DNA of 27,938 nucleotides from JBLYYQ01 sp048550035 (GCA_048550035.1 JBLYYQ010000079.1:1-27938); one strand, 5' to 3'; positions 7,582 to 16,908 are shown, counted from the stretch's first letter. The notes: generated from the sequence alone by a model not told the origin. A program made the numbers and translations.

Positions 7582-8082
7582 ATGCATGCAAGAAGTATTG
7601 AACTATTAAACAAAGCATTGCGTGAAGAATTATTAGCTATTAATCAATATATGTATTTTCATTTTCATTGTGATGACCAAGGATTAGATCTTTTATCTTC
7701 GTTATTTAAGCGGATCGCAATTGAAGAGATGGGACATGTTGAGATTCTATCTGAACGGATTCTCTTCTTAAAAGGGGAAGTTGAGATGGATATGATGCTT
7801 AAAGTTGAGAAGATAAAAGAGGTCGAGCAGATGTTGATATCTGCTACTACAGCAGAAGAAGAAGCGGTCGTTGACTATAATAAGTTTGCAATTGAATCTG
7901 CTAATAATTCAGATGCGATGTCAAAACAGATATTTGAATCAATTATTGCAGATGAAGAACGCCATTACAGTCTCTTGGATAGTGAACTATCAAGTTTAAA
8001 GAAGTATGGTGATAAATATCTCACATTGCAATCAATAGAGAGAAGCAAAAGTAACTCTACAAAAATGAATCCAACAGCATAA
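7582..8082 (+). CDS. bfr: Bacterioferritin (haem-binding ferritin)
   Basis: This 166-aa iron-storage ferritin forms 24-mers in the cytoplasm. By alignment with the known E. coli protein, the ferroxidase ligands are present: E16 (REELLAINQY), E49, H52 (IEEMGHVE), E93, and E125/H128 in ADEERH. The haem-ligand methionine corresponds to M50 and tyrosine to Y23. The C-terminal tail after residue 140 is somewhat extended and Ser/Asn-rich. AAGGAG (7570-7575) sits 6 nt before the ATG. It is the last complete gene before the tRNA-derived scar at 8107. Iron storage or peroxide protection would suit an organism rich in Fe-S enzymes such as aconitase; that link is inference. Confidence 0.92.
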   Translation: MHARSIELLNKALREELLAINQYMYFHFHCDDQGLDLLSSLFKRIAIEEMGHVEILSERILFLKGEVEMDMMLKVEKIKEVEQMLISATTAEEEAVVDYNKFAIESANNSDAMSKQIFESIIADEERHYSLLDSELSSLKKYGDKYLTLQSIERSKSNSTKMNPTA

Positions 8083-8106
8083 GAAGTATAGCTATTACTT
8101 ATAGTC

Positions 8107-8155
8107 GGCACGCCAGGCAGGATTCGAACCTCTGACCTACGGATTAGAAGTCCGT
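8107..8155 (-). pseudogene. Truncated tRNA-Arg(UCU) 3' copy (probable att-site remnant)
   Basis: Forty-five of 49 bases match the 3' part of the intact tRNA-Arg at 9057-9105, in the same orientation and offset by exactly 950 bp. The copy runs from the anticodon stem-loop to the 3' end, and similarity stops at 8156. Two of the four differences fall in the T-stem and break it (A-C and G-G mismatches), one or more fall in the acceptor strand, and the encoded CCA has become CCG, so it cannot be a working tRNA. Such displaced 3' fragments are what tyrosine recombinases leave when an element integrates into a tRNA gene. Confidence 0.8.
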
Positions 8156-8487
8156 GGGTCAGTGAGTAATATCAATGACTTATGATGAGGTGTGTAACTT
8201 TACTATTTTCCCCTGCTTAAGTCATCAAAAGTTCAGGAAAAGGGTCTGGACTGCTTCATTTTCTTCACCAACAGTTCATTGCATTTATAAAACAGGTTAT
8301 ACTCGTAAAAAATATATCCCTAACTTAGATGAGTAATTATAGATTAGCTCTGTTCACTTAGTTACAAAACACGATTTACTTTTTGCCAAGACCACTGCCC
8401 GCCTTGTCGCATTACTTAATATGAGCTGAAATAAAAGAGGGTCACTCCGCTACCTATTTTATATTTACAATGTCGCAAATAATGAAG
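8156..8487. other. Gene-poor interior of the tRNA-bounded remnant
   Basis: No recognisable gene lies here. The longest reading frame with an ATG is 53 codons on the plus strand (8175-8336). Its C-terminal stretch YTRKKYIPNLDE looks protein-like, but it has no clear ribosome binding site and no family I recognise. The stretch may be decayed coding DNA of the inserted element. No integrase or transposase motif is visible. Confidence 0.4.
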
Positions 8488-8922
8488 TTAAGTTTGAACT
8501 TTGTCATTAGATTGTTCTGTCGTCAGGTTACAGACCACAGTTAGGATGAGTTCCACTACTGTTCCAGGAGGAGGACATTCCCATTCTTTATGACGGTTAT
8601 TGTCTATTACACCAGTTCCACCTCCCATATGTTCCTTATGCTCCGAATAACTCAAACTCTTAAACTGAAATAGCTTACAGTCACCTTGATTATAGGATTT
8701 AGAAGATAATACCCCAGGTTTGAATGGTTTCGTATAATCAACTAAATCCCACCAATAGACATATCCATCCTCTTTTCTGACTCTCTCAAGATCTATATAT
8801 AAGGTTATGCTAGGGCCATAGACGGTCGGACCTTCAGCCACTTTCGTCCATTTTGCATGCGACGGTGATGAGAACATTAATGTGGAGAATAGTAGTGTGA
8901 ATATAAGAAGTAGGGATCTCAT
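8488..8922 (-). CDS. Secreted surface-adhesin E-like protein
   Basis: This 144-aa protein has a clear Sec signal peptide: a hydrophobic core at residues 3-18 and SPSHA before KWTK, with cleavage after A23. The mature part has the arrangement of the adhesin-E-like family of small secreted proteins: WTKVAE start, YIDLERVRKEDGYVYWWDL, a GDCKLFQFKSLSY block, WECPPPGTV, and a final Cys near VVCNL. The three cysteines are the usual ones for this family. It is the only gene between the two tRNA-Arg copies and so is probable cargo of a lost element. It has no Shine-Dalgarno; an extended -10 lies just upstream (8929-8937). Role unknown beyond likely periplasmic or surface location. Confidence 0.7.
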   Translation of the reverse strand: MRSLLLIFTLLFSTLMFSSPSHAKWTKVAEGPTVYGPSITLYIDLERVRKEDGYVYWWDLVDYTKPFKPGVLSSKSYNQGDCKLFQFKSLSYSEHKEHMGGGTGVIDNNRHKEWECPPPGTVVELILTVVCNLTTEQSNDKVQT

Positions 8923-8928
8923 AAGGAG

Positions 8929-8937
8929 ATTATATCA
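8929..8937 (-). promoter_or_regulatory. Extended -10 promoter implying a leaderless adhesin-E-like mRNA
   Basis: The minus strand reads TGATATAAT, an extended -10 (TGnTATAAT), with TTACCG (8952-8957; 3/6 match) as a poor -35 at 17-nt spacing. A start 6-7 nt downstream of TATAAT falls at or next to the ATG at 8922, which lacks a ribosome binding site. Both facts fit a leaderless transcript. Confidence 0.45.
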
Positions 8938-9055
8938 GAGAAGGGGGGCTGCGGTAATAATTTTATCTTCCGTGATAAAAGTTTTTTAAGTTTATCTATC
9001 TTTTCTTGAATACTTCCTTAAGATTATCCCTCCAACAGGTTCCTTCTCTATTAGT

Positions 9056-9132
<77 letters not shown>

Positions 9133-9315
9133 GAGAGAGCATTTTATACTACTCTAACTCTCTTATAAAGCCTAAACTTAATTTGAGTTTATTAGTTAAT
9201 TAATTTTGATTTATGTAAGATTTTTTGATATTTAATTAAAAATTTTATATGAAAGCCTGCCATAGTCTGTTAATAATAACATTTCAATAAAAACAGGTCA
9301 AAATGGGGAATAACA

Positions 9316-11598
9316 ATGGATAAGATAAAATTATCAACAAATCATATCAACTCAACCTATACGCTGCTAAGAGAGAACTTAAAAATAATTAAAGAACGGT
9401 TGAATCGTCCGTTAACTTTAATTGAAAAGGTACTGTTAGGTCACCTTGATGATCCAGTTAACTCAGATTTAGATATTGCAAAGAGTTACCTATTACTTAG
9501 ACCTGATAGAGTGATAATGCAAGATGCGACAGCACAGATGGCAATGTTGCAGTTTATTTCGGCAAATATTCCAGAAGCCCAGGTCCCAGCCTCAATTCAT
9601 TGTGATCATCTTGTTCGTGCCCATTTAGGTGCGAAAAGTGATTTAGAGGTAGCATCGGATGAGAATAGAGAAGTATATAATTTTTTAGAGAGTGTCTCTG
9701 CAAAATACAATATCGGCTTTTGGAAACCTGGCTCTGGCATTATTCATCAGGTTGCATTAGAGAATTATACATTTCCTGGGCAGTTACTAATCGGCACCGA
9801 TTCTCATACTGTAAATGGTGGCGGAATGGGAATGTTGGCGATCGGAGTAGGGGGCGCTGATGCGGTTGATGTCCTAGTTGGAATGCCATGGGAACTACTA
9901 TATCCGAAGCAAATCGGGATAAAGCTTACTGGTAAGATGTCAGGCTGGACAGCACCTAAAGATATTATTTTAAAAGTAGCCGAAATTTTAACCGTAAAAG
10001 GTGGAACCAACCATATAGTTGAATATTTTGGTGATGGATGCGAAACAATATCTTGTACCGGTAAAGCGACAATAACCAACATGGGGGCAGAGATCGGAGC
10101 AACGACAAGTATTTTCCCATACGACAGTTCAATGAGAGACTATCTAGATAGCACCAACCGTCTCTTTGCAAGCGAGCTTGCCGATCAGAATATCGACCTA
10201 CTTCAAGCTGATGATGAAGTTTTAAAAGATCCTGCCAAATATTTCGATCAAGTAATCGAGATTGATCTAACTACCTTAGAGCCACGGTTGGTTGGCCCGC
10301 ATACTCCAGATCTGGCCCATAAGGTATCTCAGATGAGTAGTGACACCGAAAAAGAAGGTTATCCTGAAAAAATTAGTGCTGCACTAATTGGATCTTGCAC
10401 TAACTCCTCATACGAAGATATCTATCGTGTAATTGATATTGTTCGGCAGGCCAAGTCTAGCGGATTGAAATTCCAGATCCCATTTTTAGTTACTCCTGGG
10501 TCTGAAACTGTCCGTGCAACAGTTGATCGAGATGGATTTATAAAAGAGATTGAGGAGTTGGGTGGCAAGGTACTAGCCAATGCATGTGGTCCTTGTATCG
10601 GGCAATGGCAACGAGACGATGTTCCAAAGGATGAACCAAATAGTATTGTTACCTCTTTTAATCGTAACTTCCCTAAACGAAATGATGGGAATAAAAATAC
10701 ACACGCATTCATAGGCTCACCTGAAACTGTTGTTGCCTATGCACTAGCTGGAACACTAAAATTTAATCCACTAGAAGATACTATTCAGCAGAATGGAAAC
10801 AGCTTGAAATTAGCACCACCAAAAGAGGCACCACCACTACCTAGCAAAGGATTTGCCGAGGCTAACTTGCTATACCTTCCTCCTGCTGATAATCCTGAGA
10901 AAATATCGATTGATGTAGATCCTAACTCAAAGCGACTAGAACTTTTAACACCATTTAAAGGACCTATTAACAATGGCCAGTTTGAAAATATGTTGTTACT
11001 TATCAAGGCCAAAGGAAAGTGTACTACAGACCATATCTCAATGGCAGGACCATGGCTGAAGTTTAGAGGGCACCTTGATAATATTTCAAATAACATGCTA
11101 ATCGGCGCTATTAACTATTTTAATGGTAAAGCTGATTCGATAAAAAATCTCCTTACAGGTAAAGAGAATGAGTCAGTCCCTGCTACCGCACGAGCATATA
11201 AAGAAAAAGGGATCCAATGGGTTGTAGTCGGTGATGAAAATTATGGAGAAGGATCTTCTAGAGAGCACGCTGCAATGTCACCTCGGTTTCTTGGAGCAGG
11301 TGCGATTATTGTTAAATCGTTTGCAAGGATCCATGAAACTAATCTTAAAAAACAGGGATTACTCCCATTAACATTTAGAGATAGTAACGACTATGATAAA
11401 ATTTTAGAAGATGACTCGATCTCATTAAAAGATATTTTATCTATTCAACCAGGCAAAGATATAGAGGCTACTATTAATCATAAGGATGGCTCAAGCGAAA
11501 CAGTGAAACTTGTCCATACTCTAAGCGATGAGCAGATCGAATGGTTTAAAGCAGGTTCTGCGCTTAATAAGATTAAGAGTGATTTAGCTGGCAAGTAA
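9316..11598 (+). CDS. acn: Aconitate hydratase (ACO2-type aconitase)
   Basis: This 760-aa [4Fe-4S] enzyme interconverts citrate and isocitrate and is close in layout to mitochondrial aconitase. Cluster ligands are Cys361 (GSCTNSS) and Cys424/Cys427 (ACGPC). Other signatures are QDATAQMAMLQF, SIHCDHLV, IGTDSHTVNGGGMGMLAIGVGGADA, and the swivel-domain GEGSSREHAA and IVKSFARIHETNLKKQG. GGGGA lies about 7 nt before the ATG. It stands alone on the plus strand between the tRNA-Arg and the convergent fliA. With aclBA about 2.4 kb upstream, it fits a TCA cycle running reductively, where it would make citrate for AclBA. Confidence 0.95.
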   Translation: MDKIKLSTNHINSTYTLLRENLKIIKERLNRPLTLIEKVLLGHLDDPVNSDLDIAKSYLLLRPDRVIMQDATAQMAMLQFISANIPEAQVPASIHCDHLVRAHLGAKSDLEVASDENREVYNFLESVSAKYNIGFWKPGSGIIHQVALENYTFPGQLLIGTDSHTVNGGGMGMLAIGVGGADAVDVLVGMPWELLYPKQIGIKLTGKMSGWTAPKDIILKVAEILTVKGGTNHIVEYFGDGCETISCTGKATITNMGAEIGATTSIFPYDSSMRDYLDSTNRLFASELADQNIDLLQADDEVLKDPAKYFDQVIEIDLTTLEPRLVGPHTPDLAHKVSQMSSDTEKEGYPEKISAALIGSCTNSSYEDIYRVIDIVRQAKSSGLKFQIPFLVTPGSETVRATVDRDGFIKEIEELGGKVLANACGPCIGQWQRDDVPKDEPNSIVTSFNRNFPKRNDGNKNTHAFIGSPETVVAYALAGTLKFNPLEDTIQQNGNSLKLAPPKEAPPLPSKGFAEANLLYLPPADNPEKISIDVDPNSKRLELLTPFKGPINNGQFENMLLLIKAKGKCTTDHISMAGPWLKFRGHLDNISNNMLIGAINYFNGKADSIKNLLTGKENESVPATARAYKEKGIQWVVVGDENYGEGSSREHAAMSPRFLGAGAIIVKSFARIHETNLKKQGLLPLTFRDSNDYDKILEDDSISLKDILSIQPGKDIEATINHKDGSSETVKLVHTLSDEQIEWFKAGSALNKIKSDLAGK

Positions 11599-11630
11599 AT
11601 ACAAAGGTATTATTGCCGAAGAGTTTGTAT
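11599..11630. other. Convergent acn/fliA junction with a weak inverted repeat
   Basis: Only 33 bp separate the acn stop from the fliA stop. ATACAAA (11599-11605) and TTTGTAT (11624-11630) are a 7-bp inverted repeat with an 18-nt loop. It is AT-rich and lacks a T-run, so a shared terminator is possible but unproven. Confidence 0.25.
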
Positions 11631-11631
11631 A

Positions 11632-12423
11632 TTAAGAGATATCTAGCTCGTTACCATCAGCAGTAAATCGCTCAAGCTTCCCTCTAAGTTTGAGGGTAGC
11701 TTGAGTATGAATTTGAGAGACTCTACTCTCCGTTATACTTAATGCAACTCCAATCTCCTTCATAGTTAACTCTTCATAATAATATAAAGATAGAAGTATC
11801 TGCTCTTTTTCAGATAGCTCTTCAATCCCGTTAATAATAATAGTTTTAATCTCATCAATCCATGTCATAAGTTCAGGATCATTAGCCGTGCTGCCACCTA
11901 TTGTCTCTAACAGATCCTGCTTAGAGCTATCTTTGTTCTGCAAGGCTAGATCTTCAAACGATAAAATAGATTGGCCGGCTGATAGTTTCAATAGTTCATA
12001 AAACTGTTCTATTGATATTCCAAGCTCAACTGCAACTTCATCATCATAAGGGTGGCGACAAAGTTTTTGCTCTAATTTACTATATGTAGTTGCTATAAGG
12101 TTTGCTTTTTGCCTTGCAGAGCGAGGCGCCCAATCTTGAGCACGCAGTTCATCTAACATCGCACCTCGGACCCTTATCTCTGCGTAAGTTTTAAACTTGG
12201 TCGCTCTAGATGGATCGTACTTTTCAATAGCATCTAATAACCCAATAACCCCAGATGAGATAAGATCATCAATCTCAATATGTGACGGTAGCCGGACAGC
12301 TAATCGATATGCAATATATTTTATCATAGCTCCATGCTCTACTATCAGCTGATCGGTATTAGCACGATCAATTAAAGCTGGCTTCTTAATATCAGCTGCT
12401 TCATAAGATGATGACCTGCTCAA
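11632..12423 (-). CDS. fliA: Flagellar sigma factor FliA (sigma28)
   Basis: This 263-aa sigma70-family factor directs late flagellar and chemotaxis transcription. Region 2 contains IEIDDLISSGVIGLLDAIEKYD and FKTYAEIRVRGAMLDELRAQDW, with the PRSAR that follows being FliA-like. Region 3 follows, and region 4 has EKEQILLSLYYYEELTMKEIG and ITESRVSQIHTQA as the helix-turn-helix. The start is TTG at 12423, with GAGG about 10 nt upstream; no ATG is available at a suitable place. It is the last gene of the cluster, after flhF and flhG, an order common in deltaproteobacteria and Clostridia. No anti-sigma factor gene (flgM) is in the window. Confidence 0.95.
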   Translation of the reverse strand: MSRSSSYEAADIKKPALIDRANTDQLIVEHGAMIKYIAYRLAVRLPSHIEIDDLISSGVIGLLDAIEKYDPSRATKFKTYAEIRVRGAMLDELRAQDWAPRSARQKANLIATTYSKLEQKLCRHPYDDEVAVELGISIEQFYELLKLSAGQSILSFEDLALQNKDSSKQDLLETIGGSTANDPELMTWIDEIKTIIINGIEELSEKEQILLSLYYYEELTMKEIGVALSITESRVSQIHTQATLKLRGKLERFTADGNELDIS

Positions 12424-12497
12424 TGTTCAATGACCTCAAATAAAAAAATTCCAGATCTACTAAATAATTCCCACAAACAGACTATCTTTACTTTAAA

Positions 12498-12719
12498 TTA
12501 ACTCTTGTCTGCCCTATTCTTGCTCTTCTTGTTTTCTGTGGCATTGTCGTCAAAAATGAGTACTGCCCCAAGAGAGCCTATAACATAACCGACAAATCCT
12601 CCGGTGATAGCATTAATTGCCATTTGCGATATAGTTGCCATTCTGTAAAGAGAAAAAAGTGCCGTTACTGCAAACACGACTACTCCCATCAAATAAGCAA
12701 ACTTACTTTTGCAGCTCAT
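12498..12719 (-). CDS. Small two-helix membrane protein between flhG and fliA
   Basis: This 73-aa protein has two hydrophobic helices (about residues 8-26 and 36-56), the second rich in Gly and Ala (GGFVGYVIGSLGAVLIF), and a charged tail ending NKKSKNRADKS. It starts 3 nt after flhG stops and lies 74 bp before fliA, in the same orientation, so it belongs to the flagellar operon. I do not recognise a family. A role in placing or modulating FlhG or the export apparatus at the membrane would be guesswork. Confidence 0.65.
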   Translation of the reverse strand: MSCKSKFAYLMGVVVFAVTALFSLYRMATISQMAINAITGGFVGYVIGSLGAVLIFDDNATENKKSKNRADKS

Positions 12720-12722
12720 CGA

Positions 12723-13577
12723 TTAAGCATGCCCTTCTAGCATAGAACCAAAGGTTATATAGCTAAGAGAGCTTGCGAGCTCTCTTATATCATGAGTTGC
12801 AATTGAGTTTGGATATCTCTTTATAAATAGTGATTGAAGCCGAACAGAGTCAGGTACTGCTTGATCTATCCTAAGCTCTCCTAGTGGCTCAATATTGAAA
12901 TTTTGCCCGAACTGATAGGCAACCGATTCTAATCTTCGATGGACTAACTTGGCTTCATTACTATCTGCAACAAGATTGACAACAAGTCGAAATGTTTTTT
13001 TTGAGCTGTTGTTTGATAACACTTTCATCAGTGCATACGCATCGGCAAACGAAGTCGGCTCTGAATTTGTAATGACAATGATTTCATCTGAAATTGATGA
13101 GAAATATTGAACATTTTTACTTATTCCAGCACCAATATCATAAAGAATGATGTCATATTTTTGTCGTAATGTATCTAACTCAGCTGCAAGACCCATTAAT
13201 TCTGTTTTTGATAAATCAGGCAAAACGCGACCACCTGAACTAGTCGATAAAATATCAATCCCATCTGGATCTTTTAAAATAATCTCATCAATAGGCTTAT
13301 TCCCGACTAAAGTATCTTGCAGTGTGAATTCTGGATTAAGACCAAGTAAAATATGAATATTACCAAGCCCAAAGTCTGCATCAAAAAGTAAAACATTTAA
13401 TCCTAAATCACTAAGAGCGCATGCTAAGTTAGCTACAATATTACTCTTCCCAACTCCACCTTTGCCTGAAGTGACTGCAATCTCTTTCGCCTTATAACCT
13501 CCAATCTTACGAAATAAGATCTTTTGTGCTGGATCAATTGGTTTAAAATTTTTCGATCTTGAGATTAGCTCTGCCAT
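12723..13577 (-). CDS. flhG: FlhG (MinD-like ATPase controlling flagellar number)
   Basis: This 284-aa MinD/ParA-family ATPase has the deviant Walker A SGKGGVGKS, a DADFGLGN switch and YDIGAGIS (Walker B region). It regulates the number of flagella together with the GTPase FlhF, its upstream neighbour. The frame is open 26 codons further into flhF, but ATG at 13577 is preferred: AAAAGGAAC lies 7 nt upstream, the gene then begins 13 nt after flhF stops, and the extra residues (including a stretch with VGITLEKELN) look non-homologous. A C-terminal membrane-targeting amphipathic helix is plausible at RELASSLSYITF. It is not a general MinD, because the context is wholly flagellar. Confidence 0.93.
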   Translation of the reverse strand: MAELISRSKNFKPIDPAQKILFRKIGGYKAKEIAVTSGKGGVGKSNIVANLACALSDLGLNVLLFDADFGLGNIHILLGLNPEFTLQDTLVGNKPIDEIILKDPDGIDILSTSSGGRVLPDLSKTELMGLAAELDTLRQKYDIILYDIGAGISKNVQYFSSISDEIIVITNSEPTSFADAYALMKVLSNNSSKKTFRLVVNLVADSNEAKLVHRRLESVAYQFGQNFNIEPLGELRIDQAVPDSVRLQSLFIKRYPNSIATHDIRELASSLSYITFGSMLEGHA

Positions 13578-13590
13578 ATTTAGTTCCTTT

Positions 13591-14811
13591 TCAAGTGTGA
13601 TGCCTACTGTTTTGTAATAATCTCTTAATAAATATCTCTTCGGTTGCAGGTTCAATATCTAACGGGACATTCTGTCCATTGCAAAAATATGAGATAGCAA
13701 TCCCTGATCTTAGATTTTGGTTAAATATTGTCCCAAATTTCTCTACCTCATCAACCTTAGTTATGATTAGCGATTCTATCGAAAGTCTGCTATAGAGCTT
13801 AATAGTTCGCTCAATATTCTCAGGCGAAGAGGTCGCACTAATGGTCAAGTATAATTCAGGATTAACATTTACGCTATAGAGCTCCTTTAACTCGTCGATA
13901 TGATCTATATCTGCTAAACTCTTACCTGGCGTATCAATGAAAATAATATCTTTCCCACCCAACGAACGAACCTCGTCATCAAGATACTGAACGCTAAACA
14001 AGCTTTTGTATGGGATATTCAATACTTTCGAGTATGACTTTAATGCCTCTTGCTGAGAAAGCCGTTTACTATCTAAACTTAAGATAGCAACCTTTTGACC
14101 GATTGCCAGTAAGTTTGCAGCTAATTTCAAAATTGTAGTAGTCTTGCCTGATCCGCTACTCCCTGCAAACATTATTATCCTCTGCTTCTTCTCTCCTTCA
14201 TTAGGAGGAAAAAATCTTTTACCGGTTACTACTAACCGCTTTAACTTCTGGCTTGCAATTTTTAGCAGATATTTTAAATCAGGTTGCCCCTTCACTTTAT
14301 CAGCAGTCGCCTTGAATATATCATCTAAGATAATAGAGACAAATTCAGTGGCAATACCTTCCGCTTGTAAAATGGCTCCTAACTTATAGTAACTACTACC
14401 TTGCTCTTTAATTTTAGCAGTCAGTGATTTTTCAACTAAAAGTGCCAATAACCCTTTTAACTCAATTAACTCAAAATTTTGATCTTCAATATCAACTCTA
14501 AGCTCTCGTAATCTTAACGAATGATTTTGGATCTCAGATTGAGCCGCTTCAATTCGCTCTAGGGTCGGATTTAGAGATCCTAATATCTGTTCAGCTAAGT
14601 CAGCAGAAGCAGCAGACTTATCAATAGATCTCTGATTGTTGATAGGTAATGAGGCTGTTACTTCAATTACTGGTCGAGTCAATCTTCCAAATGAATCTTG
14701 ATCAGAAACTACCTCTTTAGACGATATGATAAGCGCCTCAGAACCTAATTCGCTTTTAACGAGTCGCAACGCTTCTTGCATATCTTGTCCCTGGAATTTT
14801 TTATAGATCAT
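13591..14811 (-). CDS. flhF: FlhF (SRP-type GTPase, polar flagellum placement)
   Basis: This 406-aa protein has an N-terminal region of about 120 residues beginning KKFQGQDMQEALRLVKSELG, typical of FlhF. An N-domain helical bundle (about 125-190) follows, then the SRP-like G domain: P-loop AGSSGSGKTT (216-225), LDSKR (G2), DTPGKS (293-298) and TKVDE (351-355). FlhF recruits the basal body to the pole and is controlled by FlhG. Its ATG overlaps the flhA stop codon (ATGA, 14808-14811), showing translational coupling. All GTPase motifs are intact. Confidence 0.95.
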   Translation of the reverse strand: MIYKKFQGQDMQEALRLVKSELGSEALIISSKEVVSDQDSFGRLTRPVIEVTASLPINNQRSIDKSAASADLAEQILGSLNPTLERIEAAQSEIQNHSLRLRELRVDIEDQNFELIELKGLLALLVEKSLTAKIKEQGSSYYKLGAILQAEGIATEFVSIILDDIFKATADKVKGQPDLKYLLKIASQKLKRLVVTGKRFFPPNEGEKKQRIIMFAGSSGSGKTTTILKLAANLLAIGQKVAILSLDSKRLSQQEALKSYSKVLNIPYKSLFSVQYLDDEVRSLGGKDIIFIDTPGKSLADIDHIDELKELYSVNVNPELYLTISATSSPENIERTIKLYSRLSIESLIITKVDEVEKFGTIFNQNLRSGIAISYFCNGQNVPLDIEPATEEIFIKRLLQNSRHHT

Positions 14812-16895
14812 ACGCTTCCTTTAATAACTGCTAGATATTCAATTCCAAGCTCTTTGGTTAGTTCGTTATGCGATAAAACCACTAGATCATCAATAAAGCG
14901 GCATAACAACTTTGAAATATGTGAACGGATAGAACCTCCGGTTAGTAATACCATCGGTAAATCTAGATTCTCAAACAATCCTTTTTTAGATAGAATCTCA
15001 TCAATAATCAGTTGTGCCTTATCAGGTCCAATTGAGATGAATGCCCCTTGCTCTGTTACCTTAACTGAATTGACGATCTCATCTTCTAGTTCGGGTGAGA
15101 ATGTCATAGTCCGAAGTATGCCATCAGAACTAAACTGCTTAGATATCTGTCTTGCTAGTCTACTTCGAACATGTTCTGTTAAAATATCACTATCTTTACT
15201 CTTAGGTGCAAATTCAATTAATGTCTCCAAAATTGTCCTAATATCACGGATACTTATTTTCTCCCGTAGTAGATTTTTTAAGATCTTCTGTATATTGGCA
15301 ACTGTCATAATATTCGGGACAAGCTCTTCAACTAACTTAGGAGAGCTCTCTTGCAGCGATTCTAAAATGTTTTGAGTCTCATCTCTACCTAGCAGTTCAT
15401 CTGAGTTTTGCCTTATGATCTCTTTGATATGTGTAGTAATAACTACCGTTGGATCAACTACCTGATATCCTAACGATTTTGCCCTATGTCGATCCTTAGA
15501 ATCTATCCATATAGCTGGCATCTTGAATGCAGGATCAGTTGTCTTTACACCTTTAATTTCCTCTTTAACCTTTGTAATCTCTATCGCAAGAAAGTGATTC
15601 ATCAATATCTCATTCTTGCTAACCTCGACACCTTTAATTAAAATCTGATATTCGTTCGACTTTAATGAAAGATTATCTTTTATATGTACTGGAGGAATTA
15701 CTATCCCAAGCTCTAATGCAAACTGTCGTCTAACAGCTTTTATCCTATCTAGTAGTTCGCCATTCTGGTTTTTGTCGACCAATGGAATTAACTCATAACC
15801 TATCTCTAGTTCCATAAGATCTAGGGGTGCCAAGGTCTCAACTCGCTCTTGATTAATAGACTCTAACTTACTTTTATCAATTTCCATCTGAAACTGGTTA
15901 CTTTCCAATTTGACATGATAAATAAAATATGCCAGCGCTCCCATAGCTGTCCCGATACCAAGAAATGCGGTCGTTGGCATGCCAGGTGCTAATGATAAAA
16001 GAAATAGAAATAGGGCACAGATGGCAATCGCACGTGGATTAACTAAGAGCTGTTCAACAGTCTCTTGTCCTAAGTTGCTCCTTGATACTGTCCTTGTCAC
16101 AGCTAATCCTGAGGCAGTCGAAATAAGTAACGCCGGAAGTTGACTCACTAGACCATCACCTATGGTAAGGATAGTATATGTATAAGATGCTTCTACTAGA
16201 GTCATCTTGTTCATTAATACTCCGATTGCAAAGCCTGCCACAATATTGACGATGGTAATAATTATTCCGGCAATGGCATCCCCACGGACAAATTTTAAGG
16301 CACCATCCATTGAGCCGTAAAAGCTAGCTTCATCTTCTAACTTGGTTCTTCTCGCTTTTGCCTCTTCTTCTGTGATTGCCCCTGCATTCAGATCGGCATC
16401 AATTGACATCTGCTTGCCTGGCATCGCATCTAATGTAAAACGGGCCGCCACCTCAGAGACTCTAGTGGCTCCTTTTGTTATAACCTGAAAATTGATGATT
16501 ACTAAAATAGCAAAAATCACTATCCCAACTATATAATTACCACCAACCACATATTGACCAAATGATTCAATTACCTTTCCTGCTGCATCGGTACCTTCAC
16601 TTCCGAAAAGAAGAATATTCCGGGTAGTTGCGACATTTAACGATAGACGAAATAGTGTTATCACTAACAGTAGTGATGGAAATACTGAAAAACTTAGCGG
16701 ACTTTTTATATAGATCACAACAAGGAGTACAATTAATCCAGAGGTAATTGATCCTGCAAGTAGGAAATCTAAAATCAATGGTGGGGCTGAGATTATCATC
16801 ACTATCAAGATTCCGATAATCGAAAATGCAAAGAGGATATCAGATCTCTCTAGTAGATGTTCGTAACTCTTTAATGTTACTCCTTTATTTGCCAT
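14808..16895 (-). CDS. flhA: FlhA, flagellar type III export gate
   Basis: This 695-aa inner-membrane export protein has several N-terminal transmembrane helices (from about residue 20 to 330). The FHIPEP signature region (about 140-175) contains TRVSEVAARFTLDAMPGKQM and the following DADLNAG loop. The cytoplasmic C-terminal domain (from about 345) includes SKDRHRAKSLGYQVVDP and IRDIRTILETL, the part that docks chaperone-substrate complexes and forms the nonameric ring. The length matches the family. It starts 13 nt after flhB and its stop overlaps flhF. Confidence 0.97.
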   Translation of the reverse strand: MANKGVTLKSYEHLLERSDILFAFSIIGILIVMIISAPPLILDFLLAGSITSGLIVLLVVIYIKSPLSFSVFPSLLLVITLFRLSLNVATTRNILLFGSEGTDAAGKVIESFGQYVVGGNYIVGIVIFAILVIINFQVITKGATRVSEVAARFTLDAMPGKQMSIDADLNAGAITEEEAKARRTKLEDEASFYGSMDGALKFVRGDAIAGIIITIVNIVAGFAIGVLMNKMTLVEASYTYTILTIGDGLVSQLPALLISTASGLAVTRTVSRSNLGQETVEQLLVNPRAIAICALFLFLLSLAPGMPTTAFLGIGTAMGALAYFIYHVKLESNQFQMEIDKSKLESINQERVETLAPLDLMELEIGYELIPLVDKNQNGELLDRIKAVRRQFALELGIVIPPVHIKDNLSLKSNEYQILIKGVEVSKNEILMNHFLAIEITKVKEEIKGVKTTDPAFKMPAIWIDSKDRHRAKSLGYQVVDPTVVITTHIKEIIRQNSDELLGRDETQNILESLQESSPKLVEELVPNIMTVANIQKILKNLLREKISIRDIRTILETLIEFAPKSKDSDILTEHVRSRLARQISKQFSSDGILRTMTFSPELEDEIVNSVKVTEQGAFISIGPDKAQLIIDEILSKKGLFENLDLPMVLLTGGSIRSHISKLLCRFIDDLVVLSHNELTKELGIEYLAVIKGSV

Positions 16896-16908
16896 ATAGT
16901 AAAAGCCT

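Noticed and set aside
8175..8336. 53-codon plus-strand frame ending in YIPNLDE
   Set aside because: No ribosome binding site or family seen; kept only as part of the gene-poor remnant.
13578..13655. N-terminal extension of flhG into flhF
   Set aside because: ATG 13577 has a good ribosome binding site, and the extra 26 residues would be read from flhF coding DNA.
14776..15375. 199-codon plus-strand frame opposite flhA
   Set aside because: Ser/Ile-rich shadow of flhA with no ribosome binding site and no recognisable motif; flhA is intact on the other strand.
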